The notes under the pieces are model-generated. The model saw only the letters and a program-made list of their open reading frames with translations. It ran no database searches and was not told where the DNA came from. From contig CAYRPN010000018.1 in NCBI GenBank assembly GCA_964426135.1, positions 1 to 64,000 on the forward strand: a stretch of 64,000 nucleotides of DNA, given 5' to 3'. Below, piece by piece: positions 38,699-51,012 of the stretch. This stretch comes from CAYRPN01 sp964426135 (GTDB lineage Bacteria > Planctomycetota > Phycisphaerae > Phycisphaerales > Phycisphaeraceae). Both the position numbers and the translations under genes were made by a program. The number at the start of each line of letters is the position of its first letter. Within the stretch, counting starts at the first letter, position 1.

Positions 38699-40123
38699 TT
38701 ACGCCACGCGATGGCGGCGACGGCGACCCGCCAGCAGGCCGGCGACGATCGCGCCGAGGCTCGCCGTGGCGGGCTCGGGGATGGTCGTCAACTCCAGCAG
38801 GCGGTCGTTGCCGCTGCTGGGGTGCTGGATGTTCACGTAGGCGACATTCGGGTCGAACGGGCTGAAGTACAGACCCGTCAATTCCGAACCCAAGGTCCCG
38901 TTGCTGGCCCAGCGGCCGATGGACTCGGCGACGCCGTCGTTGTTCGTGTCGAACACGAACCAGATGTCGTTCTCCACGCCGCCGTTGGTGTCTTCAATGA
39001 CGTAGAGGTTGCCGTCGGCGTCGAGCGCCAGGTTGTCCGGGTTGTTGAACGCGCTGCCGACCGCCAGTCCGGTGGCGGCGTTGATCGTGCCGGTGCTCAG
39101 GAAGCGGTTGATGTTGCCGGTGGTCAGGTTCATCTGCCACACGTCGTCGGTGGTCGTCGCGGTGAAGTAGAGCACTTCATCGCCGTTGGCCAGGCGCTTG
39201 ATCTGCATGTCCTCGGGGCGTTGGTAGTCGGTGCCGACGAACGCGGCGAGGTTGGCCGTGGCGCGGGCATCGACGGAGGAAATGCCGTTGGGATCGGTGA
39301 TGGTCACCGCGCCGGGCAGGCCGGCGCCGGTCGTGTCGGTGAAGGGAATCCAGGTGAACGCGCCCTGCGCGTTGGCCGCGTTCGCGCCCAGGCCGTCGCC
39401 GACGCGGAGGACCGAGGTCTGGCCCGCGTCGAAGAACGTGGGGACGCCGGGGGTCTGCGAGGTGTACTTGTAGATGTTGCCGCCGTTGAGTTCATCGATG
39501 AAGTACATGTTGCCGGCAGCGTCAAACTGAATGCCTTCATGCGACGTGCGCGGAATCACGTTGCGGTGCAGCGTGTTCGCTTGCGCGACAGCCGGGGCCG
39601 CCAGCGGCGTGGTCAGTTCGAACAGCCGGCCGAAGGGAGAGGCGTTGTTGTTCGGAACGCTGTTCCAGCTTTCCTCAGCCGTGATGAACGTGCCCCACGG
39701 CGTCCAGTAGGAGGCGTCGAACGCGACGTGGCTGTTGATCGCCGGCGCCGTGCCGGGGCTTTGGAAGATCGTCTGCGTCACGCCGGTTTGCAGATCGGTG
39801 CGCTGGATGCCGGACGAGCCCGTCTCGAACACGGTGAACAGGAACCGACCCGCCTGCGGGCCGGTCTCGTTCAACGTGATCATGTCCCAGTTGCCGCTGT
39901 TGGGCTGGCCGGCCGCCAGTTGCTCGTTGCGGCTGGCGATGGACCGCTGCGCGAAGTTGCCCGCCGAGAGCGTCAGCGGAGTCGCTTCGTTGCTGGTCGG
40001 GCCGGCCGACGCCGGCAGCGGCGTGAAGTTGTCGAACTGGGTTGCGTTGATCGCCAGAGCGGGCGACACACAGGCGGGCACACAAAGTCCCACCAAAGCC
40101 AACAGATTGCGTCTCTTCAACAT
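38699..40123 (-). CDS. exported PhoX-like (DUF839) PEP-CTERM protein
   Basis: 474 aa. Signal peptide (RRNLLALVGLCVPACVSPALA) and a C-terminal IPEPATASLGAIVAGLLAGR then RRRHRVA sorting signal. The body is a beta-propeller-like PhoX/DUF839 domain: WDMITLNETGPQAGRFLFTV, WGTFITAEESWNS, SHEGIQFDAAGNMYFIDEL, DYQRPEDMQIKRLANGDEVL, NPDNLALDADGNLYVIEDT and ENDIWFVFD. PhoX enzymes are Ca/Fe alkaline phosphatases; here the catalytic set is not verifiable by eye. The protein should be surface-attached through an exosortase-like system. ATG at 40123 with GAGGAGG upstream. Divergent from a transposase remnant. Confidence 0.8.
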   Translation of the reverse strand: MLKRRNLLALVGLCVPACVSPALAINATQFDNFTPLPASAGPTSNEATPLTLSAGNFAQRSIASRNEQLAAGQPNSGNWDMITLNETGPQAGRFLFTVFETGSSGIQRTDLQTGVTQTIFQSPGTAPAINSHVAFDASYWTPWGTFITAEESWNSVPNNNASPFGRLFELTTPLAAPAVAQANTLHRNVIPRTSHEGIQFDAAGNMYFIDELNGGNIYKYTSQTPGVPTFFDAGQTSVLRVGDGLGANAANAQGAFTWIPFTDTTGAGLPGAVTITDPNGISSVDARATANLAAFVGTDYQRPEDMQIKRLANGDEVLYFTATTTDDVWQMNLTTGNINRFLSTGTINAATGLAVGSAFNNPDNLALDADGNLYVIEDTNGGVENDIWFVFDTNNDGVAESIGRWASNGTLGSELTGLYFSPFDPNVAYVNIQHPSSGNDRLLELTTIPEPATASLGAIVAGLLAGRRRRHRVA

Positions 40124-40282
40124 GATCAAACCTCCTCAAACAGGGTGAAAGAAATTGCCCTTGACACGTTTCCCACCGCACTCGTCACTGAGTCCGATCA
40201 AAGGGAATTGGGCGAGCGGGGATTAGAACGAGGCTGCGTGAGCGGCGCGCTTCGCCTTGGTGATAACCGCGTGTCCAAAGGG

Positions 40283-40738
40283 TCAGGATTCGATTGGCGC
40301 CCGGCCGGGGAGGAAGACCCGCAGCACGTTTTTTGATGGAAAGACAGCCGCTGGTGCGGACAGGTGGCCGTGGGGGATCTGCTGCGCGGAGAGTTGAAAG
40401 GTGACGGCCGGGTCAAGCACGCGATCGCACCAGACGTGCCCGCGATCGGCGATGATGGGTTCGAGGTTGTCGCCGGCGAGCAGGGTGTGCCCAATTTTCC
40501 GGGGGCTTGGTCCCCTCTCCCCCAGTCTGCTGGGGGAGAGGGTTAGGGTGAGGGGGACGGTGAACCTTGGGCGTCCATTTGTCGCTCGACATCGCAAACC
40601 CCCTCACCCCAACCCTCTCCCCCGCAGAGCCGGGGGCGAGGGGGCCGATCCACCGTCCCCGGAAAATTTGGCAGACCCGGCGAGCACCGAGCCGAGGTTG
40701 CGCTTGATTCGCCGCACCGCGGCGCGGATACTGGCCAT
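40283..40738 (-). pseudogene. N-terminal remnant of an IS4-like transposase split by a repeat element
   Basis: From the ATG at 40738: MASIRAAVRRIKRNLGSVLA, then repeat-encoded SAKFSGDGGSAPSPPALRGR and a stop. Beyond the repeat the protein resumes as DNLEPIIADRGHVWCDRVLD then PAVTFQLSAQQI, with a frame that ends at 40283. GHxWxDRxLDPxxTxQLxxxQI resembles, from memory, the N-terminal domain of planctomycete IS4-type transposases. No catalytic domain is present. The CT-rich doublet 40497-40680 is inserted in the middle. A C-terminal remnant of a similar enzyme is at 3125-3255. Confidence 0.5.
40497..40680. repeat. CT-rich REPIN-like doublet inside a transposase remnant
   Basis: CCCCTCTCCCCCAGTCTGCT then GGGGGAGAGGGTTAGGGTGA faces CCTCACCCCAACCCTCTCCC then CGCAGAGCCGGGGGCGAGGG. 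It ends at AAAATTTGGCAGACC, the same edge as 24745. Since the transposase reading frame can be followed on both sides, the element was inserted after the transposase. Confidence 0.65.
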
Positions 40739-40849
40739 CCGTGGCCGCTTGGATTGAGGCTGTCGTGAAAAACAACATCATCACAGGAGGCTGCCCCACG
40801 TCATGACCGACTCGCGATCGGCGCCGCACATTGAACCAGGATCGTTCCC

Positions 40850-41362
40850 ATGCTTACATTCCGCCAATCCTCCCGTACGGTCAACACTTTCTGGGTCTGT
40901 GTTGCCTTGCTCGGCACCGGCCTCCTGGGGGTCGCCTTGCCGGCCTGGTCACAGCCGCGCGGCGTGAAGGATGGCGAAGTGATCGAGGAAGCGCCAGCCG
41001 TCGCCCCCAATCTCTATCGGGCGACCGCCGTCAAACAAGACGGCGAAGTGGTGATTCGCATCAGCGCCCGAGAAACCCGACTCAAGAAGAGAGAACCCGG
41101 CAACAAGGAATCCAAAGACTGGATTGACTGCTGGACCGAGATGGATCCACTCATCTTCGGCCAGCAGATTCGAGCATACAAACCGTCGGGCGAAAGTATC
41201 AAAGAAGCGGCGCTCCTAGAGGCTCTGGCAAAACCGGTCGCGGTTGTGTGTTTCCAGCGGGCCCACATCAGCGATCCAGAAAAGCCCGATTCGTTTTACA
41301 TGGGACTGTTTCGCGACGATGTTGTGATCCTTGTCTTTGAGGCAAAATACTGGCTTCGATAG
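40850..41362 (+). CDS. small secreted protein of unknown function
   Basis: 170 aa. N-terminal signal sequence NTFWVCVALLGTGLLGVALPAWS then a soluble part with PNLYRATAVKQDGEVVIRIS, DWIDCWTEMDPLIFGQQIRA and PVAVVCFQRAHISD. I do not recognise the family. CCAGGA 8 bases before the ATG supports the start. It is followed 115 bases later by a plus-strand membrane protein gene; no functional link is evident. Confidence 0.6.
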   Translation: MLTFRQSSRTVNTFWVCVALLGTGLLGVALPAWSQPRGVKDGEVIEEAPAVAPNLYRATAVKQDGEVVIRISARETRLKKREPGNKESKDWIDCWTEMDPLIFGQQIRAYKPSGESIKEAALLEALAKPVAVVCFQRAHISDPEKPDSFYMGLFRDDVVILVFEAKYWLR

Positions 41363-41477
41363 GCCAAGCGAAATGGCATTGGGGATAAGCACAGAATGCC
41401 AACGGAAACCGGGGAGAACCAATGGACTCATCCGCTTTTCTGCTTCCGTTTCCTTCTCCGACGACCTCTTTCCTCAA

Positions 41478-42494
41478 ATGAACATCTCTCCCGTCACCCA
41501 AACCATCGGCAACGTATGCGTTGTTCTCGCCGCGATCGTATTCCTGTTCCGGCTGCAACGTCTGCTGTGGGACTACGCGAGCCAGTACTTGAGCGACAAT
41601 CGCTGGGCGAGGCCTGTTCTCTTCGCTTTGGTTCCGATGTGGCTGCTGCTCATGGGCGGAATGCTCTGCATGACCGCCGGCGGCGGATTTGACTCAATGG
41701 GCCTGGGCCGGCCTGTGCTCTATGCGCTCACCGTCGCTGCGAGCGTCGCGCTGGCGGCCGTTACCTTCGTGTTCATCGCCCTGTACATTCGGCCGGGATT
41801 CACGCCGCGCGCCATCTATGCCCCGGTGATCTATCTCGTTCCCCTGGCCACCGGGTTGCTGGCGGTGCTGACCCTCAACCAAAAATACGTACCGGGGCTT
41901 CCCATTCAATGGTTGCGTTGGCCGTGGACCCTTTTTGCCGCCTTGAGCCTCGTCGCGTGCGGGCTGTTCTTTGGACGGCGTCTGGCCAACATGGGTTCTC
42001 GCGGCCTGGCTGACTTTGCGCGCCGAATCGTGGACGCCCGAAATGCGGCTCCGGAGCACCTCGCCCGAATCGCCGCGCTCGATCCGCAACGCGACTTCGC
42101 GGAACTGCTGGATCTCGCCCGACCCGTTCGAAGCCGGGCTGTGCGGAACGCCGCCATGGTCCGCCTCCGCACGAATCCCGCCTTCGCTGAAACACTCGCT
42201 GCCGAGCTCGAATCGCCAAGCCCGTCCACCGCGCTGGAGATTGTGCTTGGCGCCGCGTTTTCGCCGCAAGAGCAGAAGCGTCTGGCACTTGCGGCCCGTA
42301 CCGCGCTGGAGCGATTCATCGCCGAGATTCCTGCGCCCAACGACATGCCTCGCGCCCGCCAGAAACAATTATTGAAGTGGGGACGCAAGACATTCCCGGC
42401 CATCATCGGGAAGTTCTCCGCCGCAGACGTTGATTTCTCCAAGGTGATGCCCACGTTTGAGGCCGCGCTGCACCCCGACGACACCCGCCGATGA
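41478..42494 (+). CDS. polytopic membrane protein with soluble helical C-terminus
   Basis: 338 aa, unrecognised. Five hydrophobic stretches: VTQTIGNVCVVLAAIVFLF (6-24), VLFALVPMWLLLMGGMLCM (47-65), VLYALTVAASVALAAVTFVF (79-98), YAPVIYLVPLATGLLAVLTL (115-134) and WTLFAALSLVACGLFFG (152-168). The C-terminal 165 residues are Ala/Arg/Leu-rich helices, with HLARIAALDPQRDFAELLDL reminiscent of HEAT-type repeats. The start at 41478 is the first Met before the first helix; a longer frame to 41331 overlaps the previous gene. Plus strand, probably transcribed with the preceding secreted protein. Confidence 0.6.
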   Translation: MNISPVTQTIGNVCVVLAAIVFLFRLQRLLWDYASQYLSDNRWARPVLFALVPMWLLLMGGMLCMTAGGGFDSMGLGRPVLYALTVAASVALAAVTFVFIALYIRPGFTPRAIYAPVIYLVPLATGLLAVLTLNQKYVPGLPIQWLRWPWTLFAALSLVACGLFFGRRLANMGSRGLADFARRIVDARNAAPEHLARIAALDPQRDFAELLDLARPVRSRAVRNAAMVRLRTNPAFAETLAAELESPSPSTALEIVLGAAFSPQEQKRLALAARTALERFIAEIPAPNDMPRARQKQLLKWGRKTFPAIIGKFSAADVDFSKVMPTFEAALHPDDTRR

Positions 42495-42593
42495 ACCGGG
42501 AAGACCAAAGAAGCCGAAAAGGGGAAGCCGGAAGACGAAGACGAAAAGGGGACATTCTTGAACGCCATTCGGTTATCTGGGTAGCTGATTGAC

Positions 42594-43275
42594 TCAAGTC
42601 CGGTCGACGGGTGTTGGTTTGGAGACGTAGAGGGCTTTCACTGCTGGGGGCCGCGTGGTCACGGCTTGTTGCATGAGCCGGTAGAAGAGCTTGCCTCGAT
42701 GCTGCGAGAGGCGGCGATTGAAACGGAAAGAGAACTCGTCCAGGTACGCTTGGAGATGACCGGGTGTGACCGCTCCTTGATGGGTTCCGCCCAGCCAGCG
42801 TTTGAGCAGGGAGATCACCAGATGGACATGGTCGAGTTGCTCACGCGCCGCCGCGACGCCGGTGGTCTGGACATGCGGATGATGATCGAACCCCGCCGCT
42901 TGGAGGTGATCGTCGACCGACAGGCCATCGGTCACCACCTGGGCTCCGGGTTCGACACAATCCCCAACGAATGATTCGGCGCCAGCCCGGTCGATGGTCT
43001 TGACGCAGCGAAAACGAACCCGCCCCAGCCTCTTCTTGGCATCCCCTTCCACCGCCACAAGAACCAAGGTCTTGCCCTCTGCTCCACGCCCCCGAGTTCC
43101 TTCCTGTTGCCCACCTACATAGGTTTCGTCCACTTCCACTCGCCCGGCCAGACGGTCGCGGCCGGGGCGGACCATGACGCTGCGGAGTTTCCGCAGCCAA
43201 CCCCAGGCGGTCTGGTAGCTGCCAAAGCCGTAGGTGTCGCACAGGTTCTTGGCGCTCAGTCCCGTCTTCTGAACC
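42594..43275 (-). pseudogene. 5'-truncated IS1595-family (ISXO2-like) transposase
   Basis: The last 225 codons of an ISXO2-like DDE transposase: GLSAKNLCDTYGFGSYQTAW, then LAGRVEVDETYVGG (first catalytic Asp), VVTDGLSVD (second), and HQGAVTPGHLQAYLDEFSFR then FNRR with the third acidic residue. The N-terminal zinc ribbon and helix region is missing; the frame runs into the 27-base direct repeat at 43271-43297, where homology ends. The remaining part is intact from the ATG at 43175, but without its N-terminus it cannot be active. No inverted terminal repeats were identified. Confidence 0.8.
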
Positions 43276-43297
43276 CGCTTACTTCGTGCGCGGCTCC
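43271..43297. repeat. 27-base direct repeat, copy 1
   Basis: GAACCCGCTTACTTCGTGCG then CGGCTCC. Identical copy at 43343-43369, 72 bases away. The truncated IS1595 transposase breaks at copy 1. Confidence 0.8.
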
Positions 43298-43342
43298 TTT
43301 CGTAAGCCGATCAAGTTGCGGCGGTGCGTCGATCAATTTGCC

Positions 43343-43369
43343 GAACCCGCTTACTTCGTGCGCGGCTCC
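43343..43369. repeat. 27-base direct repeat, copy 2
   Basis: Same 27 bases as 43271-43297. A weaker relative, CCCGCTTACTTCGAGCCTGC, is at about 44463 beyond the next gene, so the word brackets the 43405-44409 gene. Confidence 0.75.
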
Positions 43370-43404
43370 CTTCGCGGCCCACGCGGCTGCACCGCCGTGA
43401 GCCT

Positions 43405-44409
43405 TCACTTCGCCGTGATCGACAGCTTGTCGAAGCAGGCCTCGAACTCACCGGTGCCGACGCAGGTGGCCGACACGTGCGTGGCGGCCGGGTACGTGCC
43501 CAGTTCCGACTCCACGCTTTGCTCGGCCCAGTCGCCTTCGGTCACGTCAGTGCCGAAGGTGGAACCGAGCCAGGTGTCGCCTTCGAAATAATCGATCTTG
43601 ATCTGGGCCGTGCCCGACTTGGCGCGGACGGAACCGGTGAGCGTGTAGGTCTTGGTCTTGTCGACCTTGATTTTCTCCAGCGTCGCCACAGCCCAGTCGG
43701 CGTTGCCCTTCAGGTGCAGGCAGGCTTTGCCGTCCTTCGGTTTGTCCTCGCTGATTTTCGCGTCGACCTTGCCGCCCTCGGCTGCGCCGGTCCAGAGCTG
43801 CGCGGGCTTGTCGCCGATGCGGTTTTCGAAGCTGCCGTTGGTCAGCAGATTGCCGCCGGCCGCCGGTGCTTCCAGCGCGATCAGTTCCAGGTCATCGAAC
43901 CACGCGCTGCCTTTGCCGGCCAGCGCCGCTGCCACGCTCACGAATGTCGCCTTGGGAAAATCGCCAGCGCGGTCGGTCAGCGACACGGCGATCCACTTGC
44001 CGGCCGTGTCCCCCGCATCGCCCGGGGTGGTGGAGCCGACGTAGTTGTGCCCCTCGTCGAAGTAATCGAACTTGATGGTGGCCTTGACGCCTTGCCCCTC
44101 CGCTTTGACGTAACCGCGAAGCAGATGCGATTTCTTGCGATTGATCTCCAGCCTCTGCACGGCGACCACGCCCCAGTCGCCCTCACCCTTGATCGCCAGC
44201 GAACGCTTGCCGGTGCGGCCGTGCTCACCGATCCACGCCTTGAAACCCTCGGCGGGCTTGGCGTTCATCGTGAGCCCGTCAGGCAGCGCGCCGGCCTCGT
44301 ACTCCTCGAACGACGGCTTGGCGAGCAGGTTCTTTTCCTCCGCCGGCGCAGCGGCAGAAAGGATGAAAGTCAAAGCCATTGCGATCACATTTCGCGTGAA
44401 CGTGAACAT
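43405..44409 (-). CDS. secreted protein with two carbohydrate-binding-like beta-sandwich modules
   Basis: 334 aa. Signal peptide (RNVIAMALTFILSAAAPAEE) then two homologous modules, about 25-185 and 188-334. Each starts NLLAKPSFEEYEAG or NLLTNGSFENRIGD and contains GKRSLAIKG/GKACLHLKG, KATIKFDYFDEGHNYVGST/ QIKIDYFEGDTWLGST and a terminal AWFDDLELIAL/ACFDKLSITAK. NLxxNGSFE...FDDLEL is the CBM4/9-type pattern. No catalytic domain, so a ligand-binding surface or periplasmic protein. AGGAGG 6 bases before the ATG at 44409. Flanked by CCCGCTTACTTCG repeats on both sides. Confidence 0.75.
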   Translation of the reverse strand: MFTFTRNVIAMALTFILSAAAPAEEKNLLAKPSFEEYEAGALPDGLTMNAKPAEGFKAWIGEHGRTGKRSLAIKGEGDWGVVAVQRLEINRKKSHLLRGYVKAEGQGVKATIKFDYFDEGHNYVGSTTPGDAGDTAGKWIAVSLTDRAGDFPKATFVSVAAALAGKGSAWFDDLELIALEAPAAGGNLLTNGSFENRIGDKPAQLWTGAAEGGKVDAKISEDKPKDGKACLHLKGNADWAVATLEKIKVDKTKTYTLTGSVRAKSGTAQIKIDYFEGDTWLGSTFGTDVTEGDWAEQSVESELGTYPAATHVSATCVGTGEFEACFDKLSITAK

Positions 44410-44489
44410 GAGAACCCTCCTGGGATGCGGTGAATTGTGGAAGTGTACCTCGGACAGGTCATCCCGCTTACTTCGAGCCTGCGAACCTC

Positions 44490-44662
44490 TTGCGGGGGTG
44501 TAGTCCACTTTTCCGGCGACTGCCTGCAAGTGTGGCATGGGTAAGCGCAGGCTCGGCGGAGCTTACCCGTGCGCCTTGCGTCACCTTGGCAAGGGTAAGC
44601 TCCGAAGACTCCGCTTACCCATGGCACCCAGCATCGCCGGAATGATGGACTACACCTCTTGC
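44490..44662. repeat. nested inverted repeats GGTGTAGTCCACTT and TGGCATGGGTAAGC
   Basis: Outer: GGTGTAGTCCACTTTTCCGG (44497) faces CCGGAATGATGGACTACACC (44637). Inner: TGGCATGGGTAAGCGCAGGC faces ACTCCGCTTACCCATGGCAC, with a further GCTTACCC/GGGTAAGC pair. A single GGGGCAAGGCCCCACGGCTA then AACGG copy lies at 44857. The 489-base gap has no gene. Confidence 0.65.
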
Positions 44663-44898
44663 GGAGTGGCCGGGGCAGGAGGCTCTGCGGATGCCCCGGA
44701 ACCCGTTCACCTTGCGCGCTAGTTGCGGAACTGGCGAGCGTCCTCGCGCCCGTTCCGGGGCTTCCGCGGACTTCAGCCCCGGCCACCCGACCACCGGCCG
44801 CTCGGCCCCTCCGCCACCCGGTCGCGGACCCAGACAAGCGGGGTGTCCGCGCGGGGCAAGGCCCCACGGCTAAACGGTGGAGGCGGGCGGGTTCGGGT

Positions 44899-48848
<3,950 letters not shown>

Positions 48849-48852
<4 letters not shown>

Positions 48853-49673
48853 GGCATCCTCCCCATGAAGGCGTGGACGATGATGACGTGGGCCGCCACG
48901 CAGGTGAGCAGGCTGTAGGTCACGGCGATGTGGACGAACAGCCAGCCCTTGAGCGTCTTCTGCAAGGCGCGCTGGTAATCCAGTTCATCCTTGACGTAGA
49001 CGAGCTGCGCCAGTTGGCCGGCCAGTTCCTTTTCGCGGTCGTTCAGATAGCGGTCCAGGTCGCCGAATTCCGTCTCGTAATTGTGCCGCGGGCGCTTGGA
49101 TTCGACGATGTGGAACCAGTAGTTGCGGAAGCCCGCGAAGTACTGGTTCAGCCGGCTGCGGTAGTAGTCGGCGATGGTGGTGGTGCCCGTCTCGGCGACG
49201 GACTCGACGACGAGCTTTTCGGCGGCCTCGTGCAGGTTCCGGCGATAAATCGGCATGCGCTCGAACATCAGCTCCTCAGCGCACACCGCCAGCCGGCGCG
49301 GGAACGACCGGGTGATGAAGATGCCCACCAGGCCGCTGCCGACGACGAGGATGAACAGCACGGTGATGAGCGTTTCCAGTCCGCCGTTGGGCACCCGGAA
49401 GCCGGCATGGGCGCCGAACATGGGAATGGTGAGCAGGCCCAGGTACAGGTGAATCTGAAGCCAGGTGGAGGATCGCAGGATCGGGAGAAAGGAGAGCTTC
49501 TTCCTCAGGTTGTAGGCGGTGAGCACCAGCATGACCGTCAGCAGGCTCCATCCCGTGAAGAACGCGGTGCGGTTGAGCGACTGGGCCCTGGCCCAATAAA
49601 ACACCACCACCACCAGTGCGGCAAGCACGGTGAGCAGAATGGCGACTCGGCGACGTTCGGCGAAGGTACGCAT
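48849..49673 (-). CDS. five-helix membrane protein, possible b-type haem partner
   Basis: 274 aa. Hydrophobic segments VAILLTVLAALVVVVFYWA, TGWSLLTVMLVLTAYNL, LQIHLYLGLLTIPMFGAHAG, ETLITVLFILVVGSGLVGIF and LFVHIAVTYSLLTCVAAHVI. His in IHLYLG, FGAHAG, FVHIAV, AAHVIIVHAF could bind one or two b haems, as in cytochrome b561/ferric-reductase-type proteins. A 110-residue helical soluble loop (ERMPIYRRNLHEAAEKLVVE...) sits between helices 4 and 5. Stop overlaps the decahaem gene start, so the two are translationally coupled. I do not recognise the exact family. ATG at 49673 with AGGAT upstream; a TTG one codon earlier is possible. Confidence 0.65.
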
Positions 49674-49724
49674 CAATGATCCTGCAATGCCAATCTGACA
49701 AATCGGGCTTTGTGTTCTGATTGA

Positions 49725-50216
49725 TCATTCGTCGGCGCGAAAGCGGATCGTCCCATTTTCCCGCGCCCAACGTTCGCTAAAGCCAACATGAGAAATCTGA
49801 TTCTTGCTCTTGTCGAGTTTTCGATCGGCCTCTGCCGCTACGACTTCTGGTTCCAACTCATAAACCACTTTAAGTTTCATAGGATCGGATTTGTAAAAGA
49901 CCGCAAAGTATATTTTCTGGTTTCGGCGCAGTCTTTCAAGCGACTGTTTTCGCTCTGCGGGTGGACTGCTATAAACCCTGTCAAGCTGTCCCGTACCACC
50001 CTCTTGGCATGATAGGTATTCATAGACCATCTTGCTGTTGGGGTCTCGGGCATCGGGACCGTGTTTCGACGGCAACAACTCGTGTTTCAGTTGTGTGGCA
50101 ACGATCAATTCCTTAACAAGTCCAGGCTGCAACAGATTAGGGATGCCTATTCCGCGTGCCAGCGCTGCTGCCTGTTGAACCAAGTCAATGATTTTGAGAT
50201 GTGCCTCCCGGCTCAT
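49725..50216 (-). CDS. putative type II restriction endonuclease partner
   Basis: 163 aa. It overlaps the end of the methyltransferase gene by 32 bases in another frame, the usual linkage of restriction-modification partners. A PD-(D/E)XK-like arrangement is visible: KHGPDARDPNSKMVYEYLSC, with Asp in GPDA and Glu in YEYL, but the expected Lys is not in its normal place. CQEGGTGQLDRVYSS and QKIYFAVFYKSDP follow. The protein is small and otherwise unrecognised; endonuclease identity rests on context and the partial motif. ATG at 50216 has GGAG 7 bases upstream. GC content is clearly lower than the cytochrome genes on both sides, pointing to recent arrival. Confidence 0.5.
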   Translation of the reverse strand: MSREAHLKIIDLVQQAAALARGIGIPNLLQPGLVKELIVATQLKHELLPSKHGPDARDPNSKMVYEYLSCQEGGTGQLDRVYSSPPAERKQSLERLRRNQKIYFAVFYKSDPMKLKVVYELEPEVVAAEADRKLDKSKNQISHVGFSERWARENGTIRFRADE

Positions 50217-51009
50217 TGGAAAGCTCCAATAGTGGATGCCAATCTCGCTCTTCAAGCCTCAATTGACCAAGCTCGACGAAATTCGCATCGAGCTCAAACG
50301 CAATGAAATCGCGACCGTGGCGCTTGCAGACAACCGGGCACGTTCCGACCCCCGCGAAAGGATCCAGAACCAGATCGCCCGGACTGGAACTGGCAAGCAC
50401 AAGCCGCTCGATCAGACGGATCGGTTTCTGGATCGTGTTCAACGCATCGCGACTGACCAGTTCTTTGGACTTGTAGGTGAGCTGCTTGATGTCGCCCCAT
50501 ACGTCGCCGGGATTCTTGCCGTCATGATTGAACTTCGTTTTTCCATAGGTGCCGTTGCGCACCGAAGGAACACGCTCGCAGCGCATGCGATGCTCCAACT
50601 CCACCAGTTGCGGCACGCGAATCGCGTCGAGGTTGAAAACGCGAGGGCGCTGTCCCTTGATGAAATAGCAAATGATGTCGTGGTTGTTGGTGTAGCTCAA
50701 CCTGCCCTGCGAAAGTCGGCTGGGTTGGTACCAGACGATTCGGGACCGCAGGTTCAGAAAGGGTCGATAGTCGATGAAATCAACGCAGTCGTGCTTGCCG
50801 AAAAGATAAAGCGCGCCGCCGGGCTTGAGCTTGGATGCGAACCGGCGAATCAACCCCAGGTTGAACTGCTGAATGTCGTCGACCTGATCCCAATCATTGG
50901 CCGTGACGCCATAGGGTCCGTCGCACACGACGAGATCGACCGATTCGTCATCGATCTGCTCGATCAGTTCGAGCGCGTCGCCATGATGGATGGTGTTTCG
51001 CTCGATCAT
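50185..51009 (-). CDS. beta-class DNA methyltransferase (N6-adenine or N4-cytosine)
   Basis: 274 aa. Order of motifs is DGPYG (motif IV, a DPPY variant) near residue 30, a target-recognition region in the middle, and LDPFAGVGTCPVVCKRHGRD (motif I and X region) near residue 220, which defines the beta group. NHDIICYFIKGQRP and IQKPIRLIERLVL are further conserved parts. It should methylate an amino group in a specific DNA site. The ATG lies 3 bases after the stop of the cNMP/Fe-S gene and borrows its GAGG for a ribosome-binding site, so it is read from the cytochrome operon. Recognition site cannot be inferred. Confidence 0.85.
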   Translation of the reverse strand: MIERNTIHHGDALELIEQIDDESVDLVVCDGPYGVTANDWDQVDDIQQFNLGLIRRFASKLKPGGALYLFGKHDCVDFIDYRPFLNLRSRIVWYQPSRLSQGRLSYTNNHDIICYFIKGQRPRVFNLDAIRVPQLVELEHRMRCERVPSVRNGTYGKTKFNHDGKNPGDVWGDIKQLTYKSKELVSRDALNTIQKPIRLIERLVLASSSPGDLVLDPFAGVGTCPVVCKRHGRDFIAFELDANFVELGQLRLEERDWHPLLELSNEPGGTSQNH

Positions 51010-51012
51010 GGT

